Made by a program: the position numbers and the translations under genes. From positions 1 through 44,319 of the forward strand of contig CALVCF010000017.1 of the NCBI GenBank assembly GCA_944325935.1: DNA of 44,319 nucleotides, read 5' to 3'. The notes below the pieces were generated by a model. The model made no database searches. It was not told where the DNA came from and saw only the letters and a program-made list of their open reading frames with translations. Shown here piece by piece: positions 7,471 through 16,185 of the stretch; the stretch's first letter is position 1; every line of letters starts with the position of its first letter. This stretch comes from an uncultured Erysipelotrichaceae bacterium. Lineage in GTDB: Bacteria > Bacillota_I > Bacilli_A > Erysipelotrichales > Erysipelotrichaceae.

Positions 7471-9861
7471 ATGTTTCAAAACAAAGAGCATTTTAAAGCG
7501 ACATTGATCGATTACATGGAGAAGAATTTCGGCAAGAGCTTAGAGGAATCGACGCTCGTCGAAAAGTATCTTGTTTTGGCATCAATGGTCCAGGCATCTT
7601 GCGCTGAATCATGGAAGGCTTCAAAGGAAATCACGCGCAAGGAGCATCATAAGCAAATGTACTACTTCTCGCTTGAATTTTTGATGGGAAGGATGTTGGC
7701 GAACAACCTCATGAATCTTGGGGTCTATGGCGTTGTCAAAGATGGCTTAGATGATCTTGGCATCGATATCAATGAGATCGAAGACGTCGAGATGGATGCC
7801 GGTCTTGGCAATGGCGGCCTAGGTCGTTTAGCTGCTTGTTTTTTGGATTCATTAGCTTCAAATAGCTATCCTGGCAATGGCAACACCATCCGTTATCAAT
7901 ATGGTTTATTTAAACAGCTCATCATCAATGATGAACAAGTCGAGGTACCTGACCAATGGTTGCGCTATGGAAACCCTTGGGAAGTACGCAAGGCCGATAA
8001 GGCGGTGACGATCCGCTTTTATGGCAAGGTCAACATCTCGCGTGATGAAAGCGGCAAACTCGTCTTTGATCATGTCGATACGGAAAATGTCATTGCCGTG
8101 CCTTATGATATGCCGATTGTTGGTGAAGATCGCAAATTCACCAATACCCTTCGCATGTGGTCGGCTGAACCCAGCGAGATCTTTGCGAAAGATTTCCGCA
8201 AGTATTTAAGCGATGTCAATGATATCTGTTTGAATGTCTATCCTGACGATTCGACTGAATATGGCAAATACCTTCGAATCAAACAGGAATATTTCTTTGT
8301 TTCAGCGGGCTTGCATTCCATTATCCGCGAACATTTGCAAGTATATGGAACGCTGTCCAATTTCCATGAAAAGGTCGTCATCCAACTGAATGATACCCAT
8401 CCCGCTCTTGCGATCCCTGAGCTCATGCGGATCTTGATGGATGATTATCACTATGACTGGGATACCGCTTTATATATTGCCCGCAATACTTTTGCTTATA
8501 CCAACCATACGGTCATGGCTGAAGCTTTAGAGAAATGGCCGGAAGAATATATTAAGAAATTATTGCCTAGAATCTACTTGATCATCGAAGAATTAGACCG
8601 GAAATTTGAAGAATTTGTCTACGCTATGGGTGAAAGCAAAGACTTCTTTAACCGCGTCCGCATCATCGGCGACAAAAATATGCGTATGGCCAATCTTTCA
8701 ATCGTGGGTTCTTTTAGCGTCAACGGGGTTGCTAAACTGCATTCTGAGATCTTAGTTCAAGACCTGTTTAAAGATTTTTATAAATTATATCCTGAAAAGT
8801 TCAACAACAAGACCAACGGCATTACGCACCGCCGCTGGCTCTTGCATACCAATGAGGAGCTTGTCACTCTACTGAAGGATGTGATCGGCCCGGACTTCTT
8901 ACACGATTTTTCTAAGATCGAAGACTTGATGGATCATGTCGATGACCCCAAGGTCCAGGACGCTTTCTTAGAAGTTAAGAAAAAGCGCAAGCTCGCCCTT
9001 AGCCGATATCTTGAGAAGCATTACGATATCAAACTGGATGAGAACTCGATCTTTGATGTGCAGGCTAAGCGTCTTCATGCCTATAAACGTCAGCTTTTGA
9101 ACGTCATGCATATCATTTACTTATATAAACGTCTCAAGGATGATCCAGGCTTTACGATTCCCAAGACGACCTATATCTTTGGGGCCAAAGCTGCTTCAAG
9201 CTATTATTTTGCGAAAAAGGTCATTAAACTTATCAATTGTGTAGCGAAGGTCATCGATGCCGATCCAGAGGTCAGCAAGTATCTCAAAGTCGTCTTCATT
9301 CCTAATTATCGCGTTACGATCGCCGAAAAGCTCATGAATGCCGCCGATGTTTCGGAGCAGATCTCTACCGCCGGTAAAGAAGCCAGCGGGACGGGCAATA
9401 TGAAATTCATGATGAACGGGGCCCTTACCTTGGGTACACTTGATGGTGCCAATGTTGAAATTGCCGAGCTTGTGGGAAGAGACAATATCGTTATTTTTGG
9501 TCTGACGGAAGAAGAAGTTGTCAATCTGAAACGCTCGCATTATGATGCTTATCGCTATTATCGCGAAGACGGACGCTTGCAAGCGATCATCGAACTTTTA
9601 CAAAACGGGACCTTCTCAAGTGTCCATGACGATTTTAAGGTTATTGTGGATGAATTGTTGATCAATGGCGATGAATATATGTTGATGGCGGATTTTGACG
9701 CCTACACCAAAGCCCATGAAAGAATCAATGAGCTATATCAGAATAAGAGGGAATGGGCTAAGAAATGTCTGATCAATATCGCTAAGAGTGCTTATTTCTC
9801 AAGCGATCGTACAATCGATGACTATGCCAAAGATATTTGGCATATTAATAAAGCGAAGTAA
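7471..9861 (+). CDS. glgP: Glycogen/alpha-glucan phosphorylase
   Basis: This GT35 enzyme releases glucose 1-phosphate from the non-reducing ends of glycogen or maltodextrin with inorganic phosphate, using pyridoxal phosphate. The start is the ATG at 7471, with AGGAGAA seven bases upstream; the frame continues upstream but without a better site. The 796-residue length is normal. Diagnostic segments in order are YFSLEFLMGRML (about 72-83), DAGLGNGGLGRLAACFLDSL (about 110-129), HDT-like QLNDTHPALAIPELMR (about 304 onward) and GITHRRWL. The PLP-lysine signature EASGTGNMKFMMNG is at about 637-650, with the Schiff-base Lys at about 645. It is followed two bases later by pulA, so debranching and phosphorolysis are cotranscribed. 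Whether stored glycogen or imported maltodextrin is the main substrate is inferred from the nearby glgCDAB genes. Confidence 0.97.
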   Translation: MFQNKEHFKATLIDYMEKNFGKSLEESTLVEKYLVLASMVQASCAESWKASKEITRKEHHKQMYYFSLEFLMGRMLANNLMNLGVYGVVKDGLDDLGIDINEIEDVEMDAGLGNGGLGRLAACFLDSLASNSYPGNGNTIRYQYGLFKQLIINDEQVEVPDQWLRYGNPWEVRKADKAVTIRFYGKVNISRDESGKLVFDHVDTENVIAVPYDMPIVGEDRKFTNTLRMWSAEPSEIFAKDFRKYLSDVNDICLNVYPDDSTEYGKYLRIKQEYFFVSAGLHSIIREHLQVYGTLSNFHEKVVIQLNDTHPALAIPELMRILMDDYHYDWDTALYIARNTFAYTNHTVMAEALEKWPEEYIKKLLPRIYLIIEELDRKFEEFVYAMGESKDFFNRVRIIGDKNMRMANLSIVGSFSVNGVAKLHSEILVQDLFKDFYKLYPEKFNNKTNGITHRRWLLHTNEELVTLLKDVIGPDFLHDFSKIEDLMDHVDDPKVQDAFLEVKKKRKLALSRYLEKHYDIKLDENSIFDVQAKRLHAYKRQLLNVMHIIYLYKRLKDDPGFTIPKTTYIFGAKAASSYYFAKKVIKLINCVAKVIDADPEVSKYLKVVFIPNYRVTIAEKLMNAADVSEQISTAGKEASGTGNMKFMMNGALTLGTLDGANVEIAELVGRDNIVIFGLTEEEVVNLKRSHYDAYRYYREDGRLQAIIELLQNGTFSSVHDDFKVIVDELLINGDEYMLMADFDAYTKAHERINELYQNKREWAKKCLINIAKSAYFSSDRTIDDYAKDIWHINKAK

Positions 9862-9863
9862 AG

Positions 9864-11867
9864 ATGGCTTTGCTGACGGCTTATCTAGATAGTCCTTCTA
9901 TTATCAAGGCTTATATCGATAAGTCGTTTTCTTATGCCGCGCTTGATCATATCAAGATTTTCCGATCGCATGTCGAGATCAATAAAAAAATCATCAATTT
10001 AGAAGACTATGGCCATAGTTATAAGATCACTTATGAGATCGAAAAAGTCGATCATCATCAAAGTTATCTCATGACGCTGAATGAATTCAGCACACGCGTC
10101 ATCTATCGTCATATCGCAAATGATCTGAAATTGCCCGATCTCAGTACCTTAGGTCCCTGTTACCACAAAGAAAAGACAGTCTTTCGGATCTTGGCAGTTG
10201 ATGCGATCAAGGTCAAACTGTACGATGTCAAAAACAAGATCGCCATTAATATGACCAAAGTCGAAGATGCCGTCTATGAGTTAGAGATAAACGGGGATCT
10301 TGAAGGCTTTGCCTATTATTATCTTGTCCAAAGGTACGAGGAGACCTTGCGGGTATCGGATCCCTTCGCCTATGGTGCCGCCTTAAATGACGCTTACTCG
10401 ATCGTTTTAGATCCAGCCAAGTTTATCAAAGAGAAGGTCAAGCTCAAACACAGCAGTGCCGTCGACAGCATCATCTATGAGATGAGTGTGCGCGATTTCA
10501 GCTCGTCTGACACTTCTAATATTAAGAAAAAAGGCAAATTTTTAGGCCTGATCGAAGAGGGAAGCGCCTATCATGGCGTGGCGACCGGACTTGATTATTT
10601 AAAGGAGCTCGGGATTACCCATATCCAGCTGATGCCGGTCATGGACTTTGGCAGTATCGATGAGCTCGATCCTAAGAACAGTTATAACTGGGGCTATGAC
10701 CCCGTGGCTTATAATCTGTGCGAGGGGACTTATCTCTTTGATACAGAGGACTATTATAGCCGGATCAATGAGCTTCGGACCTTGGTCAATACGATGCACA
10801 AAAACATGATCAAGGTCAATTTGGATGTCGTCTTTAATCATGTCTATCACTGGAAGGAGTATTCGCTTCATAAGCTTTTCCCTTATGGAGTCTATCGTTA
10901 TGAAAATGACGAGACTTTAGCCAACGGCTCTTTTTGCGGCAATGAGATCAAAAGCGAAGGGCCTTTGATGCGTGCGTATATCAAGCTTATGTGTCTTCGC
11001 TATCTAGAATTATTTGATATCGACGGCATGCGCTTTGATCTGATGGGCCTCATCGATAGTGCGACAATGAATGAGATCACCGAATTGTTAAGAGAAAAGA
11101 AAACGGATTTCATGATCTATGGCGAGGGTTGGGATATGCCATCCCCCCTAGATTTCTATCAGCGTTCATCGATTGCCAACCGCCACAATCTCAATACCAA
11201 CATCGCCTTCTTCAATCCAGAATTCCGCGATGTGATCAAGGGCGCGACCAGCGAAGATTATATCGAAGAAAAGGGCTTTGTCTTAGGTAGGATCGAACTG
11301 AAAGAAGAAGTCAAAAAGCTTCTGGCCGGTCATATCTATGAGAGCGATAAGCGTTCGATCAACTATGTTGAGTGTCACGATAATCACACTTTCTTTGATA
11401 AGATGGTCTTGTGCAAGATCGATCATAGCGAGTACAAGCTGCGGGCTCAATTAGCTATCGCTTTAGTTTTGCTTGCAAAGGGCATTCCCTTCATCCATTC
11501 CGGGCAAGAGTTTTTAAGAACAAAACACCTAAAGGGCAATACTTATAACAGCGGCGACTACGATAATGAGATCGACTATGCTTTGCGCAATCAAAACGAA
11601 GATCTGGTCACTTACTTTAAGGACCTGGTCAAGATCCGCAAGGATTATCACAACTACTTTGATCTGGAAGCCAGTTTTGAAGATTATTATGAAGTTCTCA
11701 TCTATAAACTGGGCGATCTGCGGATCTTTATCAACGCTTGCATATACGAGCATATTTATCCGCTTACAAAGGCTAAACTCATCTATCTTGGCAAGCGTTT
11801 TGCGGAAGAAGAAATACATGAGCGCCTAGTCATTCCCGCCCTTAGTATAGCGATTGTAAAAATGTAG
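9864..11867 (+). CDS. pulA: Type I pullulanase / glycogen debranching enzyme
   Basis: This GH13 enzyme hydrolyses alpha-1,6 branches in glycogen, limit dextrin or pullulan. The protein is 667 residues with no signal peptide, so it acts in the cytoplasm. The N-terminal 100 or so residues are pullulanase-specific, followed by a CBM48-like module (about 100-175). The YNWGYDP motif of type I pullulanases is at about 273-279. The catalytic triad is visible: Asp in GMRFDLMG (about 391), Glu in YGEGWD (about 421) and Asp in ECHDNHTFFDK (about 505). Its start lies two bases after the glgP stop, with only a weak ribosome-binding site (GCGAAGTAAAG), suggesting translational coupling. No glgX is present in this locus, so this enzyme probably supplies the debranching step for GlgP. 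Confidence 0.94.
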   Translation: MALLTAYLDSPSIIKAYIDKSFSYAALDHIKIFRSHVEINKKIINLEDYGHSYKITYEIEKVDHHQSYLMTLNEFSTRVIYRHIANDLKLPDLSTLGPCYHKEKTVFRILAVDAIKVKLYDVKNKIAINMTKVEDAVYELEINGDLEGFAYYYLVQRYEETLRVSDPFAYGAALNDAYSIVLDPAKFIKEKVKLKHSSAVDSIIYEMSVRDFSSSDTSNIKKKGKFLGLIEEGSAYHGVATGLDYLKELGITHIQLMPVMDFGSIDELDPKNSYNWGYDPVAYNLCEGTYLFDTEDYYSRINELRTLVNTMHKNMIKVNLDVVFNHVYHWKEYSLHKLFPYGVYRYENDETLANGSFCGNEIKSEGPLMRAYIKLMCLRYLELFDIDGMRFDLMGLIDSATMNEITELLREKKTDFMIYGEGWDMPSPLDFYQRSSIANRHNLNTNIAFFNPEFRDVIKGATSEDYIEEKGFVLGRIELKEEVKKLLAGHIYESDKRSINYVECHDNHTFFDKMVLCKIDHSEYKLRAQLAIALVLLAKGIPFIHSGQEFLRTKHLKGNTYNSGDYDNEIDYALRNQNEDLVTYFKDLVKIRKDYHNYFDLEASFEDYYEVLIYKLGDLRIFINACIYEHIYPLTKAKLIYLGKRFAEEEIHERLVIPALSIAIVKM

Positions 11868-11870
11868 AAG

Positions 11871-11898
11871 AAAATCGACCTTCAAGGGCGATTTTTTT
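11871..11898 (+). terminator. Intrinsic terminator after pulA
   Basis: AAAATCGACC (11871-11880) pairs with GGGCGATTTT with one mismatch around a five-base loop. A run of seven Ts closes it. It ends the glgP-pulA operon. Confidence 0.85.
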
Positions 11899-11908
11899 GT
11901 CTGGAATC

Positions 11909-11937
11909 TTGAAAAATGATACAGTGGGAGGTATGAT
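11909..11937 (+). promoter_or_regulatory. Sigma-A-type promoter for the PTS operon
   Basis: TTGAAA (11909-11914) and TATGAT (11932-11937) are separated by 17 bases. The palindrome GAAAGCTTTC (11944-11953) lies at the expected transcription start and could be an operator. It does not fit the cre consensus. Confidence 0.65.
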
Positions 11938-11977
11938 TTAGGCGAAAGCTTTCATATAGGAGAAGGGAGGTTGAATC

Positions 11978-12445
11978 ATGCCAAATATCTTATTGACCCG
12001 CATCGATAATCGTTTAGTTCATGGACAAGTCGGGGTGACTTGGACCAAGACGATCGGCGCTAACTTGTTATTGGTGGCAGATGACGATGCAGCTAAAGAT
12101 GAGCTTCAACAACGCTTGATGGCCGTAACGGCGAAGTCTTCAGGTTGTGGTATTCGTTTCTTTACGATCGAAAAGACGGCTGCCATCATTAATAAGGCCG
12201 CTCCTAACCAGAAGATCTTCATTATCGTCCGCACACCACATGATGCAAGACGCTTGGTTGAGGCGGGAGTTGATCTTAAGGAGATCAATGTGGGGAATAT
12301 GCATTTCTCCGAGGGTAAGCATGCGATCACAAAAAAAGTCTATGTCGATGATAAAGACATGGAAGATCTGCATTTCTTAGCTTCGAAGGGTTCTAATGTC
12401 TATGCCCAAGATGTTCCTGGAGATCCAAAGACACAAATTGAATAA
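11978..12445 (+). CDS. PTS mannose/sorbose-family EIIB component
   Basis: This is the cytoplasmic phosphotransfer subunit of a mannose-class PTS. The protein is 155 residues, the standard length. It opens with LLTRIDNRLVHGQVGVTW, in which the His at residue 15 is the family's phosphorylated histidine. The typical LLVADD segment follows. It resembles AgaV/SorB-type proteins more than IIAB fusions. The start has an excellent ribosome-binding site (GGAGAAGGGAGG). It is first in an operon with IIC 28 bases downstream and IID overlapping IIC. No IIA domain is fused or adjacent, so the phosphate must come from an EIIA encoded elsewhere. Sugar specificity (N-acetylgalactosamine, mannose, glucose or other) cannot be settled from sequence. 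Confidence 0.9.
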   Translation: MPNILLTRIDNRLVHGQVGVTWTKTIGANLLLVADDDAAKDELQQRLMAVTAKSSGCGIRFFTIEKTAAIINKAAPNQKIFIIVRTPHDARRLVEAGVDLKEINVGNMHFSEGKHAITKKVYVDDKDMEDLHFLASKGSNVYAQDVPGDPKTQIE

Positions 12446-12473
12446 TTGAATTTTAGGGGAGATGAATTAACAA

Positions 12474-13283
12474 ATGGAAATCACATTGATGCAAGGATTA
12501 CTCTTGGCCCTGATGAGTATCATCGTCGGTCTAGATTTCTTCCTTGAGGCATTCTTTGTTTTCCGTCCATTAATGGTCTCTACTTTTACTGGCTTAATTT
12601 TAGGTAACGTCGAATTAGGCTTAAAAGTAGGGGCATTGATCGAGCTGGCTTTCGCCGGTCTAACGCCGGCTGGAGGAACGCAGCCGCCAAATCCAGTTAT
12701 GGCTGGTTTGATGGGTACCGTTTTGGCTTACACGACTGGTTGTACGCCAGAAGCAGCTTTAGGTCTTTGCTTGCCATTCTCATTCTTAGGACAATATGTT
12801 ATCTTGTTCTACTACTCAGCATTCTCATTCTTCATGGGCAAGGCTGATACGTACGCTGAAAACGGCGATACCAAAGGCATTCGCAGAATTAACTTGACGA
12901 CCATGTTTATTATTTCGGTCACTTATGGCGTTTTGGCTTTCCTTTGTGCCTATGTTGCTCAAGAACCTATGCAAGCCTTTGTCAAATGGTTACCGGCTGT
13001 CATTACTCATGGTTTGGAAGTTGCCGGCGGTATCTTGCCAGCAGTTGGTTTCGGCATGCTTCTAAGAGTCATGATGAAGGCCAAATATATTCCTTATTTG
13101 ATCGCCGGATTCTTAATGGCTTGCTTTATCGAAATGCCAAACTTATTGCCGGTCGCTTTATTAGGTGCGGTCTTTGCACTTATTGACTTCTTCGGCAGCA
13201 AACAGCGCAAACAAGAGATCGAGGAAGCTCTTAACAACGCGAATTTGAATGGAAATGGAGGGGACTCTGATGTCGGCATCTAA
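12474..13283 (+). CDS. PTS mannose/sorbose-family EIIC component
   Basis: This 269-residue integral membrane subunit forms, with IID, the sugar channel of the mannose-class PTS. It has about seven to nine hydrophobic segments. The family-typical polar region GALIELAFAGLTPAGG (about 53-68) and AGGTQPPNPVMAG follow the second helix. The C-terminus is short and rich in Asn and Gly. AGGGGAGATG upstream is the ribosome-binding site. The 3' end overlaps the IID start by 14 bases. The sequence is closest in style to the AgaW/AgaC type, but that is an impression. It is one of three PTS genes placed between glycogen breakdown and synthesis genes. Confidence 0.9.
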   Translation: MEITLMQGLLLALMSIIVGLDFFLEAFFVFRPLMVSTFTGLILGNVELGLKVGALIELAFAGLTPAGGTQPPNPVMAGLMGTVLAYTTGCTPEAALGLCLPFSFLGQYVILFYYSAFSFFMGKADTYAENGDTKGIRRINLTTMFIISVTYGVLAFLCAYVAQEPMQAFVKWLPAVITHGLEVAGGILPAVGFGMLLRVMMKAKYIPYLIAGFLMACFIEMPNLLPVALLGAVFALIDFFGSKQRKQEIEEALNNANLNGNGGDSDVGI

Positions 13284-14064
13284 TAAAGTCACAAGTCGTG
13301 ATATTACCGTACTTGGTATCCGTTCTTCTTTCTTGCAAGCTTCATTCAACTATGAAAGAATGCAATCTTGCGGATTTACTTGGGCAATGTGTCCGATCCT
13401 AGAAAAGATCTATGGCGACGATAAGAAACAATTAGCCGGCGCCATGGTCGACAATATGGAGTTCATCAACACCCACCCCAACTTAGTTGGATTCTTGATG
13501 GGTCTTATGATCTCTTTAGAAGAAGGCGGTGCGACCCGCGAGGCTGTCAAAGGTCTAAAACTTGCCTTATTCGGTCCGATCGCCGGTATCGGTGATGCGA
13601 TCTTCTGGTTTACGATTCTTCCGATCGTCGCCGGTATCTCTTGTTCATTCGCATCGCAGGGCTCGATCTTAGGTCCGATCATCTTCTTCACAGTCTATCT
13701 TGCGATCTGGATCTTGCGTATCGTTTGGACTCACTTAGGTTATCGTTTAGGTACTAAATCGATCGATATCATCACTGAAAACTCTGACACGATCGCTAAT
13801 TCGGCAACGATCTTGGGTATCACTGTCATTGGCGCTCTTATTGCGACCTATGTATCAGTTACCTTATTGCCGGTAATTACGGTCGATGGGGGCATCGAGG
13901 TTGCTGTTCAAACTGAATTCTTTGACAGGATCTTCCCCAATTTGATCCCAATGTGCATTACTTTACTATGCTTCTATTTGCTCAAGAAGAAAGTAAGCCC
14001 GATCGTTTTGATCGTTGGTATCATTGTTCTTTCGATCCTTGGAGCTTGGATCGGTCTAGTCTAA
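13270..14064 (+). CDS. PTS mannose/sorbose-family EIID component
   Basis: This 264-residue membrane subunit partners with IIC. I chose the ATG at 13270 because GGAGGGG lies seven bases upstream; an earlier in-frame ATG at 13249 has no such site. The EIID hallmark regions are present: RSSFLQASFNYERMQSCGF (about 18-36), then FINTHPNLVGFLMG (about 64-77). The conserved cytoplasmic segment ALFGPIAGIGDAIFW (about 98-112) comes before the membrane helices. The first 14 bases overlap IIC, indicating translational coupling. A hairpin terminator follows, so the PTS operon is three genes: IIB-IIC-IID. Confidence 0.9.
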   Translation: MSASNKVTSRDITVLGIRSSFLQASFNYERMQSCGFTWAMCPILEKIYGDDKKQLAGAMVDNMEFINTHPNLVGFLMGLMISLEEGGATREAVKGLKLALFGPIAGIGDAIFWFTILPIVAGISCSFASQGSILGPIIFFTVYLAIWILRIVWTHLGYRLGTKSIDIITENSDTIANSATILGITVIGALIATYVSVTLLPVITVDGGIEVAVQTEFFDRIFPNLIPMCITLLCFYLLKKKVSPIVLIVGIIVLSILGAWIGLV

Positions 14065-14088
14065 ACCAGATAGAATATTACTTGAATA

Positions 14089-14120
14089 TAAGGTCGGGGT
14101 CCTTGCCTCGGCCTTATTTA
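14089..14120 (+). terminator. Intrinsic terminator or attenuator after the PTS genes
   Basis: TAAGGTCGGGG (14089-14099) pairs along 11 positions with CCTCGGCCTTA (14106-14116), with two G-T pairs and a six-base loop. The tail (TTTATA) is short, so some read-through into the HAD gene 15 bases downstream is plausible. Confidence 0.65.
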
Positions 14121-14131
14121 TAGGAGTTTAA

Positions 14132-14902
14132 ATGATTAAAGCAGTATTTTTTGATATCGACGGAACTCTGATCGCGCATGATCTAAAAGTTGTGCCAAAG
14201 GATACAAGGCGTGCTTTAGATCTTTTAAAACAGAAGGGGATCAAGTGCGTCGTGGCATCCGGCCGTCATCTTTTAGAGTTTGCGTTTTTGGATATTGCCG
14301 ATATCAGTTTTGATGCCTATGTCTTATTAAACGGACAGTTATGTTTGAATGAGCGCCATGAGATCATCTTTGATAATCCGATCCCGCCGGATGATTGCAT
14401 GAAACTGGTAAAGGCTTTTAGCGAACGCCTTTTGCCTTTGGCGATCGTTGAAAAGGACCGCTTATATATCAACTACAACAACGATGACGTCCAAAAGGCC
14501 CAGGATTCGATATCTTCGCCTCTTTTTGAGATAGGGGAATATCAAGGAGCCGCGATCTATCAGATCACCGCTTTTGGAAATGAAGATAAGCTTAAAAAGC
14601 TCACAGAAGATCTTAAGGGAGTCAAAGTGACAAGATGGAATCCTTTTGGGGTCGATATAATTCCAAGCGATGGCGGTAAGGCCAAGGGGATTGCAGCGGT
14701 TTTAGAAACTTTGAAAATCACCGCAGATGAAGTCATGGCCTTTGGCGATGGCGAAAATGACATCGACATGCTGAAGAGCGCCAAGATCGGGGTGGCGATG
14801 GGCAACAGCGCAAAAGCTTTGAAAGAGGTTGCCGACTATGTCACTTCCGACGCTGGCAAAGGCGGTATTTTTGAAGCGCTTAGTCATTTTGGCATCATCT
14901 GA
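14132..14902 (+). CDS. Cof-type HAD-IIB sugar-phosphatase-like hydrolase
   Basis: This is a 256-residue cytoplasmic phosphatase of the haloacid dehalogenase superfamily. Motif I is FFDIDGTLI (nucleophile Asp at residue 8), motif II is VVASGR (about 44-49), the motif III Lys lies in GGKAKGIA, and motif IV is FGDGENDIDML (about 205-215). The alpha/beta type IIB cap sits between motifs II and III. Family members dephosphorylate sugar phosphates and related metabolites; the substrate cannot be predicted. AGGAG lies seven bases before the ATG. It sits just after the PTS terminator and before the glgC promoter, so it may be transcribed by read-through from the PTS promoter. Confidence 0.9.
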   Translation: MIKAVFFDIDGTLIAHDLKVVPKDTRRALDLLKQKGIKCVVASGRHLLEFAFLDIADISFDAYVLLNGQLCLNERHEIIFDNPIPPDDCMKLVKAFSERLLPLAIVEKDRLYINYNNDDVQKAQDSISSPLFEIGEYQGAAIYQITAFGNEDKLKKLTEDLKGVKVTRWNPFGVDIIPSDGGKAKGIAAVLETLKITADEVMAFGDGENDIDMLKSAKIGVAMGNSAKALKEVADYVTSDAGKGGIFEALSHFGII

Positions 14903-14922
14903 TCCTAAAAACATGTTAAAAC

Positions 14923-14945
14923 AAAGCCTTTTTAGGGCTTTTTTT
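14923..14945 (+). terminator. Intrinsic terminator after the HAD gene
   Basis: AAAGCC (14923-14928) pairs with GGCTTT (14936-14941), followed by a T run. It separates the HAD gene from glgCDAB. Confidence 0.75.
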
Positions 14946-14957
14946 GATATTGTAAAA

Positions 14958-14971
14958 TCAAAGCGCTTACA
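14958..14971 (+). promoter_or_regulatory. Candidate CcpA cre site at the glgC promoter
   Basis: TCAAAGCGCTTACA matches the cre consensus TGWNANCGNTNWCA at every defined position but one. It covers the expected -35 position of the promoter whose -10 is at 14986-14991, an arrangement that usually gives repression when CcpA binds. Confidence 0.5.
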
Positions 14972-14985
14972 TCTGACATCTGTGC

Positions 14986-14991
14986 TATAAT
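14986..14991 (+). promoter_or_regulatory. -10 element of the glgCDAB promoter
   Basis: Perfect TATAAT, 30 bases before the glgC start. The -35 region (GCGCTT at 14963-14968) is poor and coincides with the candidate cre site. Confidence 0.6.
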
Positions 14992-15021
14992 GAGTCTATA
15001 GAATTACAGGGGTAGAAAACG

Positions 15022-16185
15022 ATGAAAAAACAGAAAATGGTAGCCATGATCTTAGCCGGAGGTCGTGGCACGCGCCTTTTCGACCTAACGAAAAAGGTAG
15101 CAAAGCCGGCTGTTCATTTTGGAGGGAAGTATCGTATTATTGACTTCCCCCTGTCCAATTGCGCCAACTCGAATATTTCGACCGTTGGAGTCTTGGTCCA
15201 ATATGAATCGGTCTTGTTGAATTCTTATATTGCAAGAGATCATGTCTGGGGCTTAGATATTGCCGGGGGCGGTGTATATTGTCTTCCACCACGCGAAAAA
15301 GATACTACTGGTTTTGGCGAGTATCGTGGCACGGCAGATGCCATCACTCAAAACCTCGATTTCTTAGATCAGGAAGAAGCGGAGTATGTCTTGATCCTGT
15401 CGGGTGACCACATCTATAAGATGAACTATGATAAAATGCTTCAAGCCCACATGGATTCACATGCTGATGCAACGATCGCGGTCTTGGAAGTACCTTTAAA
15501 AGAAGCGAGCCGTTTTGGCATTATGAACTGCGATGAAAGTGATCAGATCGTGGAATTTGAAGAAAAACCTAAAGAACCTAAATCTAATTTGGCTTCGATG
15601 GGTATCTATATCTTTAACTACAAGACTTTGCGCAAGTATCTCAAAGAAGACGAGAAGAACAGCGCCTCAAGTCACGACTTTGGCAAGGATATCATCCCCA
15701 CCTATCTGAAAGATGGTCTCAAGTTACAGGCCTATCGCTTTAAGGGTTATTGGAAGGATGTTGGGACGATCTCGAGTCTCTGGGAGGCCAATATGGATCT
15801 TTTAAGCGACAAGGATGCCTTAGATCTCAGCGATCCGTCCTGGAAGATCTATACGGGCGACAATAATGTCATACCGCAGGTCATAGGGCCGGATGCCGAA
15901 ATCGATACCGCTTATATTACCCAAGGTTGTGCGGTCAACGGGCTTGTCAAACACTCAGTCTTATTTACCGGATCAAAGGTCGACAACAAGGCGGAGGTCT
16001 ATGATTCAGTCATCATGAATAACGCCGTGATCGGCGAAGGGGCCAAGGTCACGCGCTGCGTCGTCATGGATAATGAGAAAGTACCGGCTGGAATGGTTTT
16101 AGGTGATAAGAATTCCAAGGATATCCTGCTTGTCACCAAAGCAGTCATCAACGCAAAGAAAGCAGAGGAACAAGTCAATGGATAA
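15022..16185 (+). CDS. glgC: Glucose-1-phosphate adenylyltransferase, catalytic subunit
   Basis: GlgC makes ADP-glucose from glucose 1-phosphate and ATP, the committed step of bacterial glycogen synthesis. The 387-residue length is typical. The N-terminal nucleotidyltransferase fold has [13 protein letters not shown] (about 12-24), then [25 protein letters not shown] and SGDHIYKM mark the sugar-phosphate and metal sites, and the C-terminal third is a left-handed beta-helix. AGGGGT nine bases upstream is the ribosome-binding site. It is the first gene of a tightly overlapping glgC-glgD-glgA-glgB operon. In Bacillota GlgC usually works as a hetero-oligomer with GlgD, which is present here. Confidence 0.97.
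   Translation: MKKQKMVAMILAGGRGTRLFDLTKKVAKPAVHFGGKYRIIDFPLSNCANSNISTVGVLVQYESVLLNSYIARDHVWGLDIAGGGVYCLPPREKDTTGFGEYRGTADAITQNLDFLDQEEAEYVLILSGDHIYKMNYDKMLQAHMDSHADATIAVLEVPLKEASRFGIMNCDESDQIVEFEEKPKEPKSNLASMGIYIFNYKTLRKYLKEDEKNSASSHDFGKDIIPTYLKDGLKLQAYRFKGYWKDVGTISSLWEANMDLLSDKDALDLSDPSWKIYTGDNNVIPQVIGPDAEIDTAYITQGCAVNGLVKHSVLFTGSKVDNKAEVYDSVIMNNAVIGEGAKVTRCVVMDNEKVPAGMVLGDKNSKDILLVTKAVINAKKAEEQVNG

Noticed and set aside
11944-11953. GAAAGCTTTC palindrome at the PTS transcription start as a cre site
   Set aside because: It lacks the central CG and the TG...CA ends of cre. It remains a possible operator for an unknown regulator.
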